Below are positions 34,404 to 43,288 of a stretch of 60,837 nucleotides of DNA, one piece after another. Location: the NCBI GenBank assembly GCA_903899985.1, contig CAIULL010000027.1, forward strand, positions 1 through 60,837, given 5' to 3'. The notes beneath the pieces were generated by a model, which saw only the letters and a program-made list of their open reading frames with translations, was not told the DNA's origin and ran no database searches. The position numbers were made by a program, and so were the translations under genes. Source of the DNA: an uncultured Schlesneria sp. GTDB taxonomy: Bacteria; Planctomycetota; Planctomycetia; Planctomycetales; Planctomycetaceae. Within the stretch, counting starts at the first letter, position 1. Each line of letters starts with the position of its first letter.

Positions 34404-35459
34404 CTAAGACAGATCGTTCAGCAATTTGATCAGCGGAAGAAATAACGCGATGGTCGTTATCCCGGCAAAGCCCATCACAACGACTAAGGCAAACGGTTCA
34501 AGGATCGCACTGACGAGTCGAGAGCTGACAGAACATCGCGCGGCGTACAGGTCAGCCAGTCCGCGTAAGGCTTCAATAAATGTCCTTTCCGAACTGGCAT
34601 GACGAAAGACCTGCCTTAACGAGTTCGGCAATCCGGACAGCATGGCCGCCTCATCCGGGGTCGAACCATGTTCAACATCGTGAGCCATCATCAGGCATTT
34701 GTGTTTGAGCCAGCGGTCATCGCTGGCGGCGCCGGCAAACCGTAACGCCTTCGAAAACGGCATTTTCGCTTCGGTGAGTATCGCCAGAATTTGACAGAAT
34801 TCCGAATAGGTTGCCAGCCGAAAGACGGTCCCAAACAACGGGATCGATGTGGCCCAGCGTTGCATCAATCCCGATCGGCCGAGCAGTAAAAAGAGGACAC
34901 AGAGAGCAAACGGGATATAAAAAATCGGGGTCCCGACGAGATGCCAGAAATTCACGAAGAAATCGGAAAAATGGATCAGCACCAGCGTTAATCCGGGAAG
35001 TTCAGTACCGAAGTCGTCGAAGATCCTTTTGAATTGCGGGATGATCGTCACCAGAATGAATGAGCAGATCATTCCACAAAACAATGTAAGAAAAAGAGGA
35101 TAGGCCAGCGACATCCAGACCTCACGCCGAAGCCACGATGCTCGCTGCGACTGTTCGACGCTGTATTGCATCACGGAATCGAGCTTGCCTGTTTCCAGTC
35201 CCGCTTCGACCAGTACGCTCATGGAATGCGGCAGATGCGAATCCGTATTCCGCATCGCATCGGCGAGCGGCGTTCCTTGCTCCAGGCGTTCGCTCAGTTC
35301 CATCAGAGCACGACGAGTTCGTCCTGATCGAGTTTGCTCGGCCAGCGCACGTAGACCTGTCTCCAGCGGCAGACCGGCTCGTACCGCCTGACTGAGCTGG
35401 CTTGCCACGGCCGGAGAGTTGGCTGTCCCCCGGTTAATTGTGTCATCGTTGTTCGCCAC
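34404..35459 (-). CDS. Type II secretion/pilus inner-membrane platform protein, F family (first copy)
   Basis: A 351-residue GspF/PilC-type protein and the first gene of the operon. Domain one is at about residues 20-140 (LSQAVRAGLPLETGLRAL...VLVEAGLETGKLDSVMQYS), followed by a membrane helix and IIPQFKRIFDDFGTELP. Domain two starts near 215 (SEFCQILAILTEAKMPFSKAL). The C-terminus FLPLIKLLNDLS matches the second copy. It uses a GTG start with GAGGG about seven bases upstream. The operon as seen has no ATPase (GspE/PilB), secretin or peptidase gene, so these must come from elsewhere in the genome. Confidence 0.92.
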   Translation of the reverse strand: MANNDDTINRGTANSPAVASQLSQAVRAGLPLETGLRALAEQTRSGRTRRALMELSERLEQGTPLADAMRNTDSHLPHSMSVLVEAGLETGKLDSVMQYSVEQSQRASWLRREVWMSLAYPLFLTLFCGMICSFILVTIIPQFKRIFDDFGTELPGLTLVLIHFSDFFVNFWHLVGTPIFYIPFALCVLFLLLGRSGLMQRWATSIPLFGTVFRLATYSEFCQILAILTEAKMPFSKALRFAGAASDDRWLKHKCLMMAHDVEHGSTPDEAAMLSGLPNSLRQVFRHASSERTFIEALRGLADLYAARCSVSSRLVSAILEPFALVVVMGFAGITTIALFLPLIKLLNDLS

Positions 35460-35492
35460 GAAAAAACCCTCAGATCATTTGTTTTCTGTGAA

Positions 35493-36977
35493 CTAAGCTG
35501 ACCAACTTGTTGCCCTCTCAAATGGAAACATCGGTCGTCGACGATTTCGATAAGGAAGTTGAGTCATGTCTGCCACAGTGACACCGCGCGTGTTAACTCG
35601 CAGAATGCTGGGGCAGACCGAACGATAGGCCGCCAGTGGAGCATTTACTCCCTTGGCCACGATGATTTGAAATTGTTTCGGGTCGAGCCCAAACGATGTC
35701 AACTGCTTTAAGCTGAACGGAAGCGATCGTTTCGATGTGACCATCACCGTCAGTCCGTTCTGCGTAGAAAGGATTGCAGTCCGCCCTTGGTCAAATTCCG
35801 TGAAACCACCATGACGAACTTCGTCTTCGGAATAGCGTCCGTCGTCCAGCTGTCGCACAGTGAACTCGGCTTCGAGTGGTGGGCCATGCAGTTCGTCCGT
35901 CCGGCCACCGATCGAAAAGGTCGATGTTTGCCCAATTCCGATGGCTTCCGCCAATTGAACCGTCGCGGCATCATCAATACAGACAAATGCCGGGCCGATT
36001 CCTGTTCGATACAACTCACGAGCCAGCCATGTTCCATCCCCCGGCGAACCGCCGCCGACATTGTCTCCCATGTCGAGCATGCAAACTGGCCCTGCCAGGC
36101 TTGCGGCTTGTGCCACCGCATCTTCGACCGACAGAAATGTCCCCGCCAAACCTTCTCGCAGATTCCACATTTCCTGACCAAGTTGGCGGGCCAGCGTTTT
36201 GGCTAATTCGAGGTTTCCATCAGTGACAACCAGCGATGACGATCCCATTTCGACAACGTCAGCATAAGGAAAACCAAACATCAAGCTTGCCGCGAGAACA
36301 CCCTCATGACCTCGGACTTCGTCAAAGCGTTCAATCAGATCTTTGCAAGGAGATTCCGAAGTGCATTGACGCTCAATGTTGATTGCCATCGGTGGATAAC
36401 AAGCGGCTTGTACCGGTTTGATCTCCCCTTTCAACGTTCGAATCATTAACTCAGCCGCTTCAATACCCCGGTGTTCCTGATCGACATGAGGGTTTGTCCG
36501 ATAACTGACCAGCGCGTTGGTGGCTGAGACCATCTCGGCTGACAAATTCCCGTGCGGATCGAGTGTTCCGATGATTGGCATCGTTGGCCCGACAACCGAT
36601 CGAACTTTTGACAGCCACTCTCCGTCTGCATCCGGAAACAAACGGGAAACCGTGGCACCATGTGGCGCAACGAGAAGTCCATCCAGTCGCCCGGCGGCAG
36701 CCAACTGCTCCAGCATTTTTTGCAAAAGTGCTTCGAACGCTTCAGGTTCAATGGTCCCAAATGGCAATGCTCGCGCTGCAAACAACGGTACCGCTTCGAA
36801 CCCGGCTTGGGCCAATCCGTCAAAAAAACCGCGAATTTCGTGATGAGCACTGGAAAACTGAGTTCGAATTTGTTCGCCAACCAGCAACAAATCCTGCTGG
36901 AAATGACCCAGTGTGGTCGTCCCCGGAAGGAAGGTATTTGACTCTTGAATCAGGGCAAGAATGCCGACGCGAGGCAT
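35493..36977 (-). CDS. M81 family metallopeptidase (MlrC-like)
   Basis: A 494-residue protein of the M81 peptidase family, named for MlrC, which acts last in microcystin breakdown; most members have unknown substrates. Family blocks are clear: VGILALIQESNTF at the N-terminus, LLVAPHGATVSR (about residue 108), GTLDPHGNLSAEM (about 145) and the metal-binding YRTNPHVDQEHRG (about 163), then CMLDMGDNVGGGSPGDGT (about 290) and the C-terminal Lys/Asn region. No signal peptide, so it is cytoplasmic. It is 34 bases upstream of the pseudopilin operon on the same strand and may share its promoter, although no functional link is known. It is divergent from the GntP-type permease, which could import its substrate. 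Confidence 0.92.
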   Translation of the reverse strand: MPRVGILALIQESNTFLPGTTTLGHFQQDLLLVGEQIRTQFSSAHHEIRGFFDGLAQAGFEAVPLFAARALPFGTIEPEAFEALLQKMLEQLAAAGRLDGLLVAPHGATVSRLFPDADGEWLSKVRSVVGPTMPIIGTLDPHGNLSAEMVSATNALVSYRTNPHVDQEHRGIEAAELMIRTLKGEIKPVQAACYPPMAINIERQCTSESPCKDLIERFDEVRGHEGVLAASLMFGFPYADVVEMGSSSLVVTDGNLELAKTLARQLGQEMWNLREGLAGTFLSVEDAVAQAASLAGPVCMLDMGDNVGGGSPGDGTWLARELYRTGIGPAFVCIDDAATVQLAEAIGIGQTSTFSIGGRTDELHGPPLEAEFTVRQLDDGRYSEDEVRHGGFTEFDQGRTAILSTQNGLTVMVTSKRSLPFSLKQLTSFGLDPKQFQIIVAKGVNAPLAAYRSVCPSILRVNTRGVTVADMTQLPYRNRRRPMFPFERATSWSA

Positions 36978-37368
36978 GTTGAATCTTCAATGGTTTGGGT
37001 CGTGAATCAATATCTGACAGGAGTTCCCGCTGCCGAAGCGATGTCAGGCGATGAACTAAAGACAGTATGCCTGAAGTCGGACAGAAAAGGAAGAGTCTAA
37101 AAACCGAAAATGAGGGAATTTTCTTGGAAACAGGCCCGCGATTCGACTGGCAACCGAGCGGAATCCAACATGGCTACCAACACGAGTTAAGAAAACATCG
37201 TTTTCATGTGATGACGCCTCAATGATCTGATAGGATCGATCACATCAAACGAGGCAGCGACACGCGATGTCATCATGACTTTTCGAATTCCGCGTGCCTG
37301 AGAACTGTCTGCCGGCCAATTTTCGGTTGTTTTCCCGGAAGTCACCTGTCTGTCAAGTGCCTGAATCC
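36978..37368. other. Divergent promoter region, M81 peptidase / GntP-type permease
   Basis: About 390 bases between divergent starts. It contains the palindrome GAAAACATCGTTTTC at 37191-37205, which also occurs (less perfectly) in the divergent region at 2581-2594. No gene was recognised. Confidence 0.45.
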
Positions 37369-38775
37369 ATGTTCCATGACATTTATCATCTGGCGATTCT
37401 CTTCAGCTCTATGGCGTTAATGATGACCCTGGTGGTGCAAGGCAAAAGCATTTTTGTCGTAGCACCGCTGTGTGCCTTGATTGCTGTAACATTCAGTGGC
37501 GCTGACCCGGTTGCACAGATGAACGAGGCTTACATGACCGGGTTTGCGGATTACGTGAAACGCTTCTATCTGATTTTTGCACTCGGAGCGGTCTTTGGAA
37601 AATTAATGGACGAATCCGGTGCCGCCGTGTCGATCGCGCGTGCCGTCGTCATGCAGTTAGGGAAGGAACGCGCCTGTCTGGCGGTCGTTTTGGCATGTGC
37701 CGTGTTGACCTACGGCGGTGTTTCGCTGTTCGTGGTCGGGTTTTCAGTTTATCCACTTGCCGTGCACCTGTTCGGCTCGGCGAATCTTCCTCGTCGGTTT
37801 ATTCCCGCAGCGATCGCCTTCGGATCAATTACATTCACAATGACATCGGCAGGCTCACCGGAAATCCAGAATTTGATCCCGATCAAATATCTTGTCGATG
37901 CAACAACAGGTCAGTCATTAACTGACGCCCGAGCGGGGTGGCCTGTCAGTTTGATTGTTGCCTTACTGATGTTCGTGCTTGGACAATGGTATCTCGATAC
38001 TGCGATTCGGCGCGACGTCAAAGCGGGTCTCGGCTTTGAAACGCTGGACACCGATCGTGTTCAAACAACAGATGTGGCAGGACCTCCGTTTCTACTGGCG
38101 ATGTTGCCGTTGGTTGTCACCATACTGGCACTTAACCTGCTTCCTGCGATGTGTCACGCCATTGCCTCATTGGCGTTTTCGGCGGAAAGCACCCCGACAT
38201 TGCATGCGATTTTCAGTCGATTTCCTGAGGACGGAACACTGGCAATCTTTCTCGGTGTGATTGTCGGGACGATCGTGATGCGTCGTCGATTAAATGATGT
38301 CTGGAAGTGTTTTGGTGAAGGTTTTTTCAATGGCTTGCTCGCCGTTGGATCAACGAGTGCCGTCGTCGGATTCGGTGCCGCAATAAAAACACTGCCGGCG
38401 TTTCAACTTGTCGTGAACTGGGTGACAAACATACCTGGCGACCCGTTGATCGGAGCGGCGATTGCCGTGGCCGTGATCGCCGCAATTGCCGGGTCCGCAT
38501 CTGGCGGTCAAGCCATTGCTCTGCCGGTGATCAAGCCGATCTATATTGATCAACTTGGCGTCGCGCCGCGTGCCCTGCATCGGATCGTGGCAATCTCCTC
38601 AGGGACATTGGACTCACTTCCGGCGAACGGGTACGTCGTGATGCTGATCCATAACATTTGTGGCGAGACACATTCGCGCGCGTATGGTCCGATATTTGTG
38701 ACGACGGTACTGATCCCCGCGATCGGAACAGCCGTCGCGATCGTCCTCTTCAAGAGCTTTCCGCAATGGGGCTGA
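37369..38775 (+). CDS. GntP-family permease (gluconate/organic acid type)
   Basis: A 468-residue inner-membrane transporter with about 12-14 hydrophobic segments. It resembles the GntP group of H+-coupled symporters for gluconate and related hydroxy acids: GAVFGKLMDESGAA near residue 72, SLFVVGFSVYPLAVHLF, TMTSAGSPEIQN near 163, and the late SASGGQAIALPVIKPIY plus LDSLPANGYVV. A GTG at 37294 gives a 25-residue hydrophilic extension with no membrane features; the ATG at 37369 (MFHDIYHLAILF) is preferred. It is divergent from the M81 peptidase, and a hairpin-repeat lies downstream between its 3' end and that of the kinase gene. The substrate is not determined. Confidence 0.85.
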   Translation: MFHDIYHLAILFSSMALMMTLVVQGKSIFVVAPLCALIAVTFSGADPVAQMNEAYMTGFADYVKRFYLIFALGAVFGKLMDESGAAVSIARAVVMQLGKERACLAVVLACAVLTYGGVSLFVVGFSVYPLAVHLFGSANLPRRFIPAAIAFGSITFTMTSAGSPEIQNLIPIKYLVDATTGQSLTDARAGWPVSLIVALLMFVLGQWYLDTAIRRDVKAGLGFETLDTDRVQTTDVAGPPFLLAMLPLVVTILALNLLPAMCHAIASLAFSAESTPTLHAIFSRFPEDGTLAIFLGVIVGTIVMRRRLNDVWKCFGEGFFNGLLAVGSTSAVVGFGAAIKTLPAFQLVVNWVTNIPGDPLIGAAIAVAVIAAIAGSASGGQAIALPVIKPIYIDQLGVAPRALHRIVAISSGTLDSLPANGYVVMLIHNICGETHSRAYGPIFVTTVLIPAIGTAVAIVLFKSFPQWG

Positions 38776-38869
38776 GGAAGAACGAGCCAGCGCTTTGTCA
38801 AACTTCTGAAACCTGGATTCTGTGCCACAGCATCGGAACCTTTCGAGAAGAAGTGGCTTATTCTTGTTT

Positions 38870-38989
38870 CGTGTGCTTACCCGGATTACTCCTGAATTCT
38901 CTGTGATTCGACACACGATCTTGATCGATCCAGATAGAAACGGTCATCACAAAAAACACCCTGAAACGTAAGCCCGAAACGCAGGCGAG
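38870..38989 (-). repeat. Diverged dispersed repeat, copy A
   Basis: Read on the minus strand, these 120 bases align without gaps to 49813-49932 on the plus strand; 82 of 120 positions were identical when counted by hand. Identities are spread over the three codon positions (30, 26 and 26), so shared coding pressure is not evident although both copies lie in short open frames. It sits between the permease and the kinase 3' ends. Confidence 0.6.
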
Positions 38990-39057
38990 GGATCTCGTTT
39001 CCGTTAAGACGATCCTTCGCTGGCGGGTCAGGCTGACGAATGATGCTTTTAAGAGAG

Positions 39058-39087
39058 CACTGCTTGACCGGAGACGATCAAGCAGTG
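39058..39087. repeat. Convergent-gene hairpin repeat, copy 1
   Basis: Arms CACTGCTTGACCG and CGATCAAGCAGTG form a 13-bp stem with one mismatch (a G-U pair on one strand) and a GAGA loop, followed by GCAC. Two more copies are at 48338 and 54417. All three lie between the 3' ends of convergent genes; here the permease (+) and the kinase (-). The likely role is a bidirectional terminator or RNA 3'-end structure. Confidence 0.72.
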
Positions 39088-39156
39088 GCACGCGGATTAC
39101 AAAGTTCATCAAAAGTTCGGTACGTTCGAGGTGCTGACCAGCACCAGCCAGACGTC

Positions 39157-41838
39157 CTACTTTTCAAGGTGAGGCAGTTTCTTCATCGGGGCACCAGCGG
39201 CATAACCATCGCTCGCACCTTTTACCGCCGGATTCGATTCTGCTAACAAGGCCACGTCATCTGGCATGAGGCTCGAAAACGATTTGTCCGGCGTCTTGAC
39301 GACTTTCAGGTTGATGGACTGCACACCTTCGTACGTCCGCGAGAATGACTTCCACTGACTTTGTTCATACGAAGGGAAATTCCCGGTCACTTGCGACGTC
39401 GAGATGTCGAGAAAGGTTTCGATGTTATTGTAGAAATTCAGATCACCTTTCCATGAGAACGACTGTTCAAAGTCCATGAACTCTGCCAGCCCCCGCATGG
39501 AAATTAATGGACGATTAGGCCCGCACGAGATCACGTTGTTGCGGGCATCAACGAAAATCGGCGGTAATTTCTCGGTCAATCCGCCCATTCCTTCTACCGC
39601 AAGCAGGCTTTGGCCAAGCAGGCACGTCACATGTTCCAGACCCAGCGATATACTCTCTTTCTCCATTCCAACAGGACTCATGACAAGTTTGAGTTGCAAG
39701 AGATTGCCATCCACGCCAACGACCGAATCCTTCAATTCAAATCGTGCCGGAACAGGATCGCGCAGCACGATGAAATCACAAACTCCGCGGACAAAACTTT
39801 CGGCTAACAACAGTTCCGGTGGAATCACGGGCATTCCGTTCTTTCTCAGTCCCATCCCATCCAGTCCTTGCCCGACGGGTGCTCGTTGCTCGACCACACA
39901 AGCCGCCTTGTTATGAGGGTTCGTGACTGTGATTGTCACTCCCTTCATTTGTACCTTTTCTGGTCGTTCCAGTGAGAACATCGCCCATCGATCGGAACTC
40001 ACACGATTCGGGATGACCATCACCAGATCAACATTGACGAATTCAAGTAATCCGCCGGCCACTGTGATCATGTGCGGCTGTGCCCCGTCGGCTGCAAACT
40101 CGTTTGGAGCAAACAGGATTGTTGGTCGATAGCCTTCGGCGGCGCGAATGATCAGTTTCTTGTTCGGTAATCGAATCGGACGCTCGGCTTCACGGACACC
40201 GTTATATCGCAGTTCAATCGTACTGCCGACTTCGGCAGCTTCCGTACAAGCCGCTTCCAGGCTTGCATAAGACTTTCCATTCTTGATCTGAATGGCTGGG
40301 AGCGATTCGGCAGGTGTTATTGCGATTTTTTCAGCACTCGGCGACGGTTTTGATTTCTCAATCGTTGTCGACGTCTCTGCTGAGCCGGTTCCATTGGTTG
40401 TCGTTGCAGGAATTGGAACGATACCGATCGTTCCCGGCTCTGGCGCTGCAGTTGTGGTTTTCGAAGTCAAAAAATTCTCTGGGATCACAGAAACCTTCGG
40501 ATCGTCAGCCGGGCGGGATGACGTTTCCAGCGGTTTTGACTGACGACTTGCAATTGATACAGACCGTTCCGGTTCGACCGTCTCAAGTGGGAACGGGTCC
40601 GGCTGAGTTCGTTTACTCGTTGCGGTATCACGTGGAAAAACAATTCGGGAAAAATCAGGATAAAATTGCACGGCGGCCACAAGCAGGCATAACGCACACG
40701 TCGTTGCGACCCATCCGAAGTTACTTTGCCAGAATGGGGGTTTGAATCGTGTTGCCGTCAACCAGACCTGACCGTCGATCGGCACAGCTCCCGCACCCAG
40801 ACTCCGTGCGACGATCAACAAGTCTCTGAGCAAATCACCTGGCGTGGCATACCGCCGTGCTGGCAAACTGGCCATCATTTTACGGACGACATGTGACAGC
40901 ATTGGCGACACACGCCGGTTCTTTTTCGCCGGATCAGGGGGTTCTTTATCCTGGTGATCCAATAATTTTTGCAGAGCCGTTCCCTCAGGGTAAGGTGGCT
41001 CGCCGGTCAACATGTGATAGAGCGTGCATCCAAGCGAATAAATGTCGCTGCGCACATCGACACTATGTGGATCACGCGCCTGTTCCGGGGAAATATAGTC
41101 GAATGTCCCCAGCGTTGTTCCCGGGATCGTCAGTTCAAATGAAGACTCCAACGTTGTTTTTCGTGCCAGCCCCAGGTCGACGAGTTTCGCACGGCCAAAC
41201 GGAGTAATCAAAACATTCGACGGCTTGATATCACGGTGGATCACCCCGGCACTCGAAGTATGATTCAACGCCGCCGTCAACTGAATGGCATAGTTGACGG
41301 CCTCGGCCGGCTCAAGCCAGCCTTTTGATCTGATCAAATCTCGAAGATTCTGACCGGGAACATACTCGTAAGCGATGTAGTAAAGGCCAGACTCTTCACC
41401 CGAATAGAAGACACGGGCGATGTTGTCGTGATCCAGTCGTGCCGCTGCTTGAGCTTCGTTCTGAAATCGTTGCACCGATGTTTGATCAAGTGCGAGCGAT
41501 GGAGCGAGTACTTTTAACGCGACATCTCGCTTGAGACGTTCGTCCGACGCAAGAAATACACTACCCATCCCCCCAACCCCGATCCGCTTCTGGATCGTGA
41601 AATGGCCAATCGTAATTCCAGCGACATTTTCCGCATCGTGGGTGGTCGGGAACAGGCGAGGAACAAGATCATTGCCGTTCGTCGAAATTTCACCTGAAAG
41701 ACCGGACGAGGGCATCACACGGGGATTCGTGATGACCGTTTCCGGGCCTGCACCTTTGCCCGAGCGCCACAAATAACCGAACCCTGATCCGGTACCACTA
41801 CCGGATTCAGACTTCGGTTGATTCAGGCTGCTGGACAT
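39157..41838 (-). CDS. Membrane Ser/Thr protein kinase with extracytoplasmic beta-helix-like domain
   Basis: An 893-residue Hanks-type kinase. The kinase domain covers about residues 78-345: glycine loop GVGGMGSV (87-94), Lys109 in VALKVL, catalytic HRDIKPSNVLI near 200, a DLG in place of DFG, and SPEQA. A single membrane helix (about 376-394, WVATTCALCLLVAAVQF) is followed by a Pro/Ser/Thr-rich linker of about 120 residues. The C-terminal 350 residues resemble a parallel beta-helix (SYASLEAACTEAAEVGSTIELRYNG...LIIRAAEGYRPTI), so it may sense a polymer outside the cytoplasm. Acidic and Gly-rich N-terminal 70 residues are probably flexible. The DLG variation is common in planctomycete kinases. 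Confidence 0.92.
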   Translation of the reverse strand: MSSSLNQPKSESGSGTGSGFGYLWRSGKGAGPETVITNPRVMPSSGLSGEISTNGNDLVPRLFPTTHDAENVAGITIGHFTIQKRIGVGGMGSVFLASDERLKRDVALKVLAPSLALDQTSVQRFQNEAQAAARLDHDNIARVFYSGEESGLYYIAYEYVPGQNLRDLIRSKGWLEPAEAVNYAIQLTAALNHTSSAGVIHRDIKPSNVLITPFGRAKLVDLGLARKTTLESSFELTIPGTTLGTFDYISPEQARDPHSVDVRSDIYSLGCTLYHMLTGEPPYPEGTALQKLLDHQDKEPPDPAKKNRRVSPMLSHVVRKMMASLPARRYATPGDLLRDLLIVARSLGAGAVPIDGQVWLTATRFKPPFWQSNFGWVATTCALCLLVAAVQFYPDFSRIVFPRDTATSKRTQPDPFPLETVEPERSVSIASRQSKPLETSSRPADDPKVSVIPENFLTSKTTTAAPEPGTIGIVPIPATTTNGTGSAETSTTIEKSKPSPSAEKIAITPAESLPAIQIKNGKSYASLEAACTEAAEVGSTIELRYNGVREAERPIRLPNKKLIIRAAEGYRPTILFAPNEFAADGAQPHMITVAGGLLEFVNVDLVMVIPNRVSSDRWAMFSLERPEKVQMKGVTITVTNPHNKAACVVEQRAPVGQGLDGMGLRKNGMPVIPPELLLAESFVRGVCDFIVLRDPVPARFELKDSVVGVDGNLLQLKLVMSPVGMEKESISLGLEHVTCLLGQSLLAVEGMGGLTEKLPPIFVDARNNVISCGPNRPLISMRGLAEFMDFEQSFSWKGDLNFYNNIETFLDISTSQVTGNFPSYEQSQWKSFSRTYEGVQSINLKVVKTPDKSFSSLMPDDVALLAESNPAVKGASDGYAAGAPMKKLPHLEK

Positions 41839-42149
41839 GACGCCCGCCAGGGTAAAAATTCGTGATAATCGTTAAAAAAGTGAATCTCGAAAGTTCCGAC
41901 ATGATTCTCAACAAAACGCAAAAATCGGTTCTCCAGGAACTGCTGCTCCTCGGAACCCGGGAAACTTTGACGAGATTTGCAACTTCAAGTTCCTCAGGAA
42001 GCGATGCGAGAATCAATTTCGGCTGAAGAAATTCAGCAACCAGACAAGTTCTGACAATGTCGCTCGAGCAAGGAGCTTACAGGGATTCTCAAAGGTGACA
42101 CTCAATCTGACCATAGGGAATACCGAACTCGACGTATTTTGAAGAGGTT
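41839..42149. other. Gap upstream of the Ser/Thr kinase
   Basis: 311 bases between the kinase start and the end of a small hypothetical gene on the same strand. No gene, repeat or clear hairpin was seen. It should contain the kinase promoter. Confidence 0.45.
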
Positions 42150-42458
42150 TCAACTATTGAGACCCCGGTTGACGACTTCAGACACATCCTTTTCAATTGC
42201 GTTCAGGTATTTTTCCAATGATTCGACCAAACCGCCGGTAAACCGATCACTTTCAATCACACCAGAAACATAGCTTCGAATTGTGACATCGGCAACCGGC
42301 TGTGCGCCGGATGAGGGATCATGCTGACGGCTTAACTTCTTAAGCTCATGAACTTTCGGTATAAATCCCAGTTCAAGATGTTCGGCAAGTTCACGGAGAA
42401 CATGCTCGGCATCTCGCAACTTTTCACGGAGCGTCAATTGATCTATGGGGGAACTCAT
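42150..42458 (-). CDS. Small helical hypothetical protein
   Basis: A 102-residue protein not recognised as a known family. It is soluble, with heptad-like helices at about residues 8-30 (LREKLRDAEHVLRELAEHLEL) and 75-100 (LVESLEKYLNAIEKDVSEVV), so it could be a small coiled-coil or oligomeric protein. Codon use resembles the neighbouring genes. It starts 102 bases from the divergent phosphoesterase. The strand, length and codon pattern support a real gene, but no function can be given. Confidence 0.55.
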   Translation of the reverse strand: MSSPIDQLTLREKLRDAEHVLRELAEHLELGFIPKVHELKKLSRQHDPSSGAQPVADVTIRSYVSGVIESDRFTGGLVESLEKYLNAIEKDVSEVVNRGLNS

Positions 42459-42560
42459 GAAATGTTCTTGTCAAACGAGTTCGATAGCGAAGGGTTGACG
42501 TATTAAACCGTTGCGTGATGTCAATCGTCAAGACGGATTGCACATTCTGGAGAGCAGTCG

Positions 42561-43265
42561 ATGAAAATCCTCATTCTTGCCGATATTCATGCGAACTCGA
42601 TTGCACTGCAGTCCATTCAGGAAACGTTCGATGCGTGCCTGTTTTTAGGTGATCTGGTCGAATACGGGGTCGATCCGATTCCCTGCATCGACTGGGTGCG
42701 GACGCATGCAACCGGAGCGATCCGTGGAAATCACGATCATTCGGTTGCTCAACGAGTTCCCCCGCCGTTCGGAACGGGATTTCGTAAGCTGGCCGGTGCG
42801 ACCCGACAACTCCACTGGAACATTCTGCGGCCATCACATCTGAAGTATCTGACTCAATTGCCTGTGACACAGAACCTGGTGATCGACGGATTGCGATTTC
42901 ATCTGGTCCACGCGACCCCGCGTGATCCGATGGATGAGTATCTTGCCGCTGACGTTGAGGGCTGGCAAAGGCGACTAACGAATTTCGATGTCGATTTCGT
43001 CTGTGTCGGACACACCCACATTCCCTTTCATCTCGATCTGGGGACTTGCCAGGTCTTAAATCCAGGGAGTGTCGGGCAGCCGCGCGACGGCGACCCGCGC
43101 GCCGCCTATGCGATCATCGAAAATGGTCGAGTCGAGTTAAAGAGGATCGAATATGATGTCGAAGCGGCCGTCGCTCAGTTACAGAATAGTGGTATGGATG
43201 AAGAGCTGATCGAACTTGCTTCGAAAACGTTGCGGACCGGTGGTCGCGCCAAATCAGGCCCGTAA
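42561..43265 (+). CDS. Calcineurin-like metallophosphoesterase (YfcE/MJ0936 type)
   Basis: A 234-residue phosphoesterase with the dinuclear metal site motifs of the calcineurin-like family: DIHAN (residues 8-12), GDLVEYG (about 30-36), GNHDH (about 60-64), and HATPRD plus GHTHIPF near residues 120-155. It probably hydrolyses a phosphodiester or nucleotide; the short single-domain form matches YfcE/MJ0936-like enzymes. A GGAGAG site lies nine bases before the ATG. It is single-gene and convergent with pckA; a long structured stretch (43289-43388) lies between them. Confidence 0.9.
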   Translation: MKILILADIHANSIALQSIQETFDACLFLGDLVEYGVDPIPCIDWVRTHATGAIRGNHDHSVAQRVPPPFGTGFRKLAGATRQLHWNILRPSHLKYLTQLPVTQNLVIDGLRFHLVHATPRDPMDEYLAADVEGWQRRLTNFDVDFVCVGHTHIPFHLDLGTCQVLNPGSVGQPRDGDPRAAYAIIENGRVELKRIEYDVEAAVAQLQNSGMDEELIELASKTLRTGGRAKSGP

Positions 43266-43288
43266 TATAACCGATCGCGTCGTTGCGT

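Noticed and set aside
38858-39112. An 84-codon frame whose protein resembles the 74-codon frame at 49732-49956
   Set aside because: The similarity is real at DNA level, but identities are not lower at third positions, so a dispersed noncoding repeat explains it better than a gene family.
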